This document shows positions 14,420-16,507 of a stretch of DNA of 16,507 bases, in pieces. This DNA comes from Rhodospirillaceae bacterium (GTDB lineage: Bacteria; Pseudomonadota; Alphaproteobacteria; UBA7985). The notes under the pieces were generated by a model that was not told the origin of the DNA, made no database searches, and worked only from the letters and a program-made list of their open reading frames with translations. A program made the translations under genes and the position numbers. The stretch spans positions 1 through 16,507 of the forward strand of contig PAFB01000086.1 in the NCBI GenBank assembly GCA_002700865.1. Reading direction: 5' to 3'. The first letter of the stretch is position 1; each line of letters starts with the position of its first letter.

Positions 14420-15159
14420 GCCCGCTCGATCTCGCGCTGATCGTTCTTGCGGTTTCCGTCGCCGGGGGGATCAAGGGACTATTCGGGGTCGGTTATCCCA
14501 CGGCCGCCATTACGCTGTGCTCGCTGTTCATCGACCCCAAGCTCGCGGTCGTCCTCATGTCGATCCCCATTCTCGCGCTCAATCTGGTACAGGTCTTGTT
14601 CGGCGGCAGTCCGCTCCACACCTTGCGCAGGTACTGGCCAATCTTGTTGATGGCCATGCCGATTGGCGGGGTGGTGGGGTTCTATTCCAGCGCGGTTTCC
14701 CGCGATGTTTTGGTGGCCATTTTGGGGACGATGGTGGTTTTCTTCTCCGTGCTTAGTCTTGCCCAATGGGTGCCCAGAATTCCTGACCGCTATGACCGAC
14801 CGGCGCAAGTGCTGACCGGCACTGTATCGGGCGTTGTCGCCGGGCTGACTTTGCTGTGGGCGCCGCCGCTGATGGCTTATTTGCTCAGCCGTGATTCGAA
14901 CCGGAAAGAGTGGATCGGTGTGATTGGCCTGTTGCTGGGCATTGGCACCTTACCGGTCGTGCTTGGGTTCATGGCGAACGGCAGTTTGGCGGGTCCAACC
15001 CTGATACTCAGCGCCATCATTGCCATTCCTGCGCTGGTGTTCCAGCTCATTGGCGAGTTGATTGGCCGGCGTATCGAACCGGATCGCTTCCGGCGATACT
15101 TTCTTTGGATGTTCCTGGTTTTGGGCTTAAGCCTCCTCGCACGCGCCATTTTTGCCTAA
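14416..15159 (+). CDS. TauE/SafE-family membrane exporter, apparent CTG start
   Basis: This is a polytopic inner-membrane protein of the TauE/SafE (sulfite exporter) family, which moves sulfite, sulfoacetate or other organic anions. The frame is open from 14353 and already encodes a typical first segment upstream of any ATG: LDLALIVLAVSVAGGIKG followed by FGVGYPTAAITL. The first ATG (14557) would remove the first membrane helix and the conserved glycine-rich re-entrant part. No ATG, GTG or TTG occurs in frame before it. CTG 14416 overlaps the isomerase stop (CTGA), is preceded by GTGAAAG, and gives 247 residues, a normal family length. Later helices include LMAMPIGGVVGFY, LVAILGTMVVFF and FLVLGLSLLARAIF. 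The substrate is unknown; export of a sugar-derived anion is a guess. Confidence 0.82.
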   Translation: MSPLDLALIVLAVSVAGGIKGLFGVGYPTAAITLCSLFIDPKLAVVLMSIPILALNLVQVLFGGSPLHTLRRYWPILLMAMPIGGVVGFYSSAVSRDVLVAILGTMVVFFSVLSLAQWVPRIPDRYDRPAQVLTGTVSGVVAGLTLLWAPPLMAYLLSRDSNRKEWIGVIGLLLGIGTLPVVLGFMANGSLAGPTLILSAIIAIPALVFQLIGELIGRRIEPDRFRRYFLWMFLVLGLSLLARAIFA

Positions 15160-15439
15160 GCCCATACGGCTTCGGGAGCAGGGCGACCAATGGACGGTGA
15201 TGGTGTGCTTGGGAAAGCCGCCAGAGACGCAGGTGGACCAACGGGGCAAGCCCACTTCCAGCATGACGTAACCGATGAGCGCTATCGGCACCTGTTCGCC
15301 TTGTTCCTGCTGCACAAAAAACCTGCAAAAACAACCGTTGCTTTGGCGCGCAAAAGTTGATGTTTGAGCCTTCAGTGCACAGCCGTTGATTACAGCGAGC
15401 GGTCGCATCATGGGTTGGGAAATCAGCAAGGACGAAATG
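15160..15439. other. 280-bp intergenic region of unclear content
   Basis: This gap separates the exporter from the aldo/keto reductase and is much longer than the other gaps. It contains an unassigned plus-strand frame of 56 codons (ATG 15190 to TGA 15358-15360, starting MDGDGVLGKAARDAGG). It also contains a minus-strand open frame (15127-15480) with protein-like composition, for example VPIALIGYVMLEVGLPRW. Neither matches a family I recognise and neither has a convincing RBS. I see no good terminator and no clear promoter. It could be a small gene, a mobile-element remnant or a regulatory leader. Confidence 0.4.
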
Positions 15440-16447
15440 ATGATCAAGCGCAGGCTCGGAAAAGATGGTCCGGTCATCACGGGGGTAGGCTACGGCTCCA
15501 TGAGCTTCGGCGCTGCCTACGGACCAACCACAGCTGAGAACTCCGTGGCCATTCTTGATGCCATGCGGGATCTGGGTCTGGACCACTTCGACACCGCCTT
15601 TATCTACGCTGGCGGCGAGGCCGAGACGATTTTTGGCCGCTATTGCGCGCAGAGTGCCCAGGCCCGGGACTTCTTCACCGTGGCGACCAAAGGCGGCATT
15701 TTTCGCGGCGATCCGGCGGCCAATGACGGCTATCCCAACAACAACAGCCGCGCGTTTCTCACGGAGCAGCTCGATACCAGCCTGCGCCGCTTGCAGCGCG
15801 ACAGCGTGGATCTCTATTACCTGCACCGCTGGGATCAACGCTGGCCGATTGAGGAAGTCATGCAGACGCTCGTGGGGTTCAAGCAGGCTGGCAAAATCCG
15901 CGCGATTGGGTTGAGTGAGGTGGCCCCGAGCACCCTGCGCCGTGCCGCCCGTGTGCATCCTATCGCTGCTGTGCAGAGTGAATACAGTCTTTGGACCCGT
16001 CAGCCCGAACTGGGCATGCTGCAGGCGTGCGCTGAGTTGGATACGGCTTTTGTTGCGTTTTCGCCGGTTGGGCGGGGGATGCTGTCGGATCGGCCTGTCG
16101 CGGTGGGGGACGATCTAAGCGGCTGGTTCATCGATGGCAATCCGCGCTTTGTCGAGCCGAATTTGAGCGCCAATCTTGCGTGGACTGACCGATTTCGGGC
16201 GCTGGCGGGTGATATGGGGGTGCCAGCAGCGGCGCTGGCGCTGGCGTGGGTTCTGGCCAAGGGTCCGCACACAGTCGCAATCCCAGGCACACGCTCGGTG
16301 TCGCATCTGGCCGAGGCGGCACAGGGCGCGGCGTTGGTGCTCAGCCCTGAGCAGATTGCCGCGATTGAAACCGTGTTGCCTGTGGGCTTTGCCCATGGAG
16401 ACCGCTACAGCGACCGGCAATGGCGCGGTCAGGAACGCTACTGCTAA
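15440..16447 (+). CDS. aldo/keto reductase
   Basis: This 335-residue NAD(P)H-dependent oxidoreductase has the AKR (alpha/beta)8 fold. The catalytic tetrad is complete: D51 and Y56 in FDTAFIY, K84 in VATKGG and H119 in YYLHRWD. Cofactor-binding features follow: GLSE, SEYSLWTRQPE, AFSPVGRGMLS and, near the end, IPGTRSVSHLAEA, which contacts the 2'-phosphate side of NADP in related enzymes. ATG 15440 is preferred because AAGGA (15428-15432) lies seven bases upstream; ATG 15437, ATG 15410 and TTG 15386 are longer in-frame alternatives with poorer signals. It resembles the YajO/AKR13-like group acting on varied aldehydes and ketones. It may reduce a sugar or keto-sugar made by the upstream operon, but the 280-bp gap leaves open that it is independent. 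Confidence 0.9.
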   Translation: MIKRRLGKDGPVITGVGYGSMSFGAAYGPTTAENSVAILDAMRDLGLDHFDTAFIYAGGEAETIFGRYCAQSAQARDFFTVATKGGIFRGDPAANDGYPNNNSRAFLTEQLDTSLRRLQRDSVDLYYLHRWDQRWPIEEVMQTLVGFKQAGKIRAIGLSEVAPSTLRRAARVHPIAAVQSEYSLWTRQPELGMLQACAELDTAFVAFSPVGRGMLSDRPVAVGDDLSGWFIDGNPRFVEPNLSANLAWTDRFRALAGDMGVPAAALALAWVLAKGPHTVAIPGTRSVSHLAEAAQGAALVLSPEQIAAIETVLPVGFAHGDRYSDRQWRGQERYC

Positions 16448-16507
16448 CCGCGTGGCAACAAGCCGGTTTCAGCCTTGGGGTGAGAGTAGCCCGGAGGCGA
16501 CAGCCGA

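Noticed and set aside
14557..15159. ATG 14557 as the start of the TauE/SafE exporter
   Set aside because: It would drop the first transmembrane segment and conserved glycine-rich region that are clearly encoded in frame upstream.
16446..16507. Weak AACCG/CGGTT inverted repeat after the aldo/keto reductase as a terminator
   Set aside because: The stem is 5 bp with a long loop and no T-run; the window ends shortly after, so nothing can be concluded.

Overview
The window is typical proteobacterial chromosome: moderately GC-rich, densely packed, with short intergenic gaps and classic Shine-Dalgarno sites. The style of the MazG protein and of the glucose/mannose-type sugar-binding protein makes me lean towards an alphaproteobacterium, possibly a marine Rhodobacterales-like one. 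No rRNA or other phylogenetic marker is present, so this is a weak inference. I see no tRNA, rRNA, CRISPR array or intact insertion sequence.

Left edge (1-1159): the 3' end of a phosphomannomutase/phosphoglucomutase gene runs off the window and converges on mazG, a housekeeping nucleoside triphosphate pyrophosphohydrolase gene on the minus strand. Next is a LacI-family repressor gene (1277-2308, minus), divergent from a long plus-strand carbohydrate operon. The 268-bp divergent region (2309-2576) holds two candidate LacI-type operators. One is a near-perfect 20-bp palindrome and the other is degenerate. Their centres are 63 bp apart and they flank a plausible promoter. A perfect hairpin lies just before the first gene's ribosome binding site.

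Carbohydrate operon (2577-15159, plus): a complete CUT1 ABC importer (binding protein, two permeases, ATPase) is followed by two consecutive pairs of a TIM-barrel sugar isomerase/epimerase-like protein and a Gfo/Idh/MocA oxidoreductase. Then come a cytoplasmic GH2 beta-mannosidase, a cupin D-lyxose/D-mannose isomerase and a TauE/SafE membrane exporter. The exporter appears to start at a CTG that overlaps the isomerase stop codon. An aldo/keto reductase (15440-16447) follows after a 280-bp gap of unclear content and may be a separate unit.

Working model (inference): the importer brings in a mannose-containing oligosaccharide or glycoside. The beta-mannosidase releases D-mannose, and the isomerase converts it to D-fructose without phosphorylation. 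The two TIM/Gfo pairs suggest that part of the substrate goes through oxidised, probably 3-keto, sugar intermediates. This resembles the E. coli ycjQRS guloside pathway and recently described 3-keto glycan breakdown pathways. No sugar kinase or phosphorylase is encoded here. The combination of two dissimilar oxidoreductase/TIM pairs with a mannosidase, a mannose isomerase and an anion exporter is the most novel aspect of the window.
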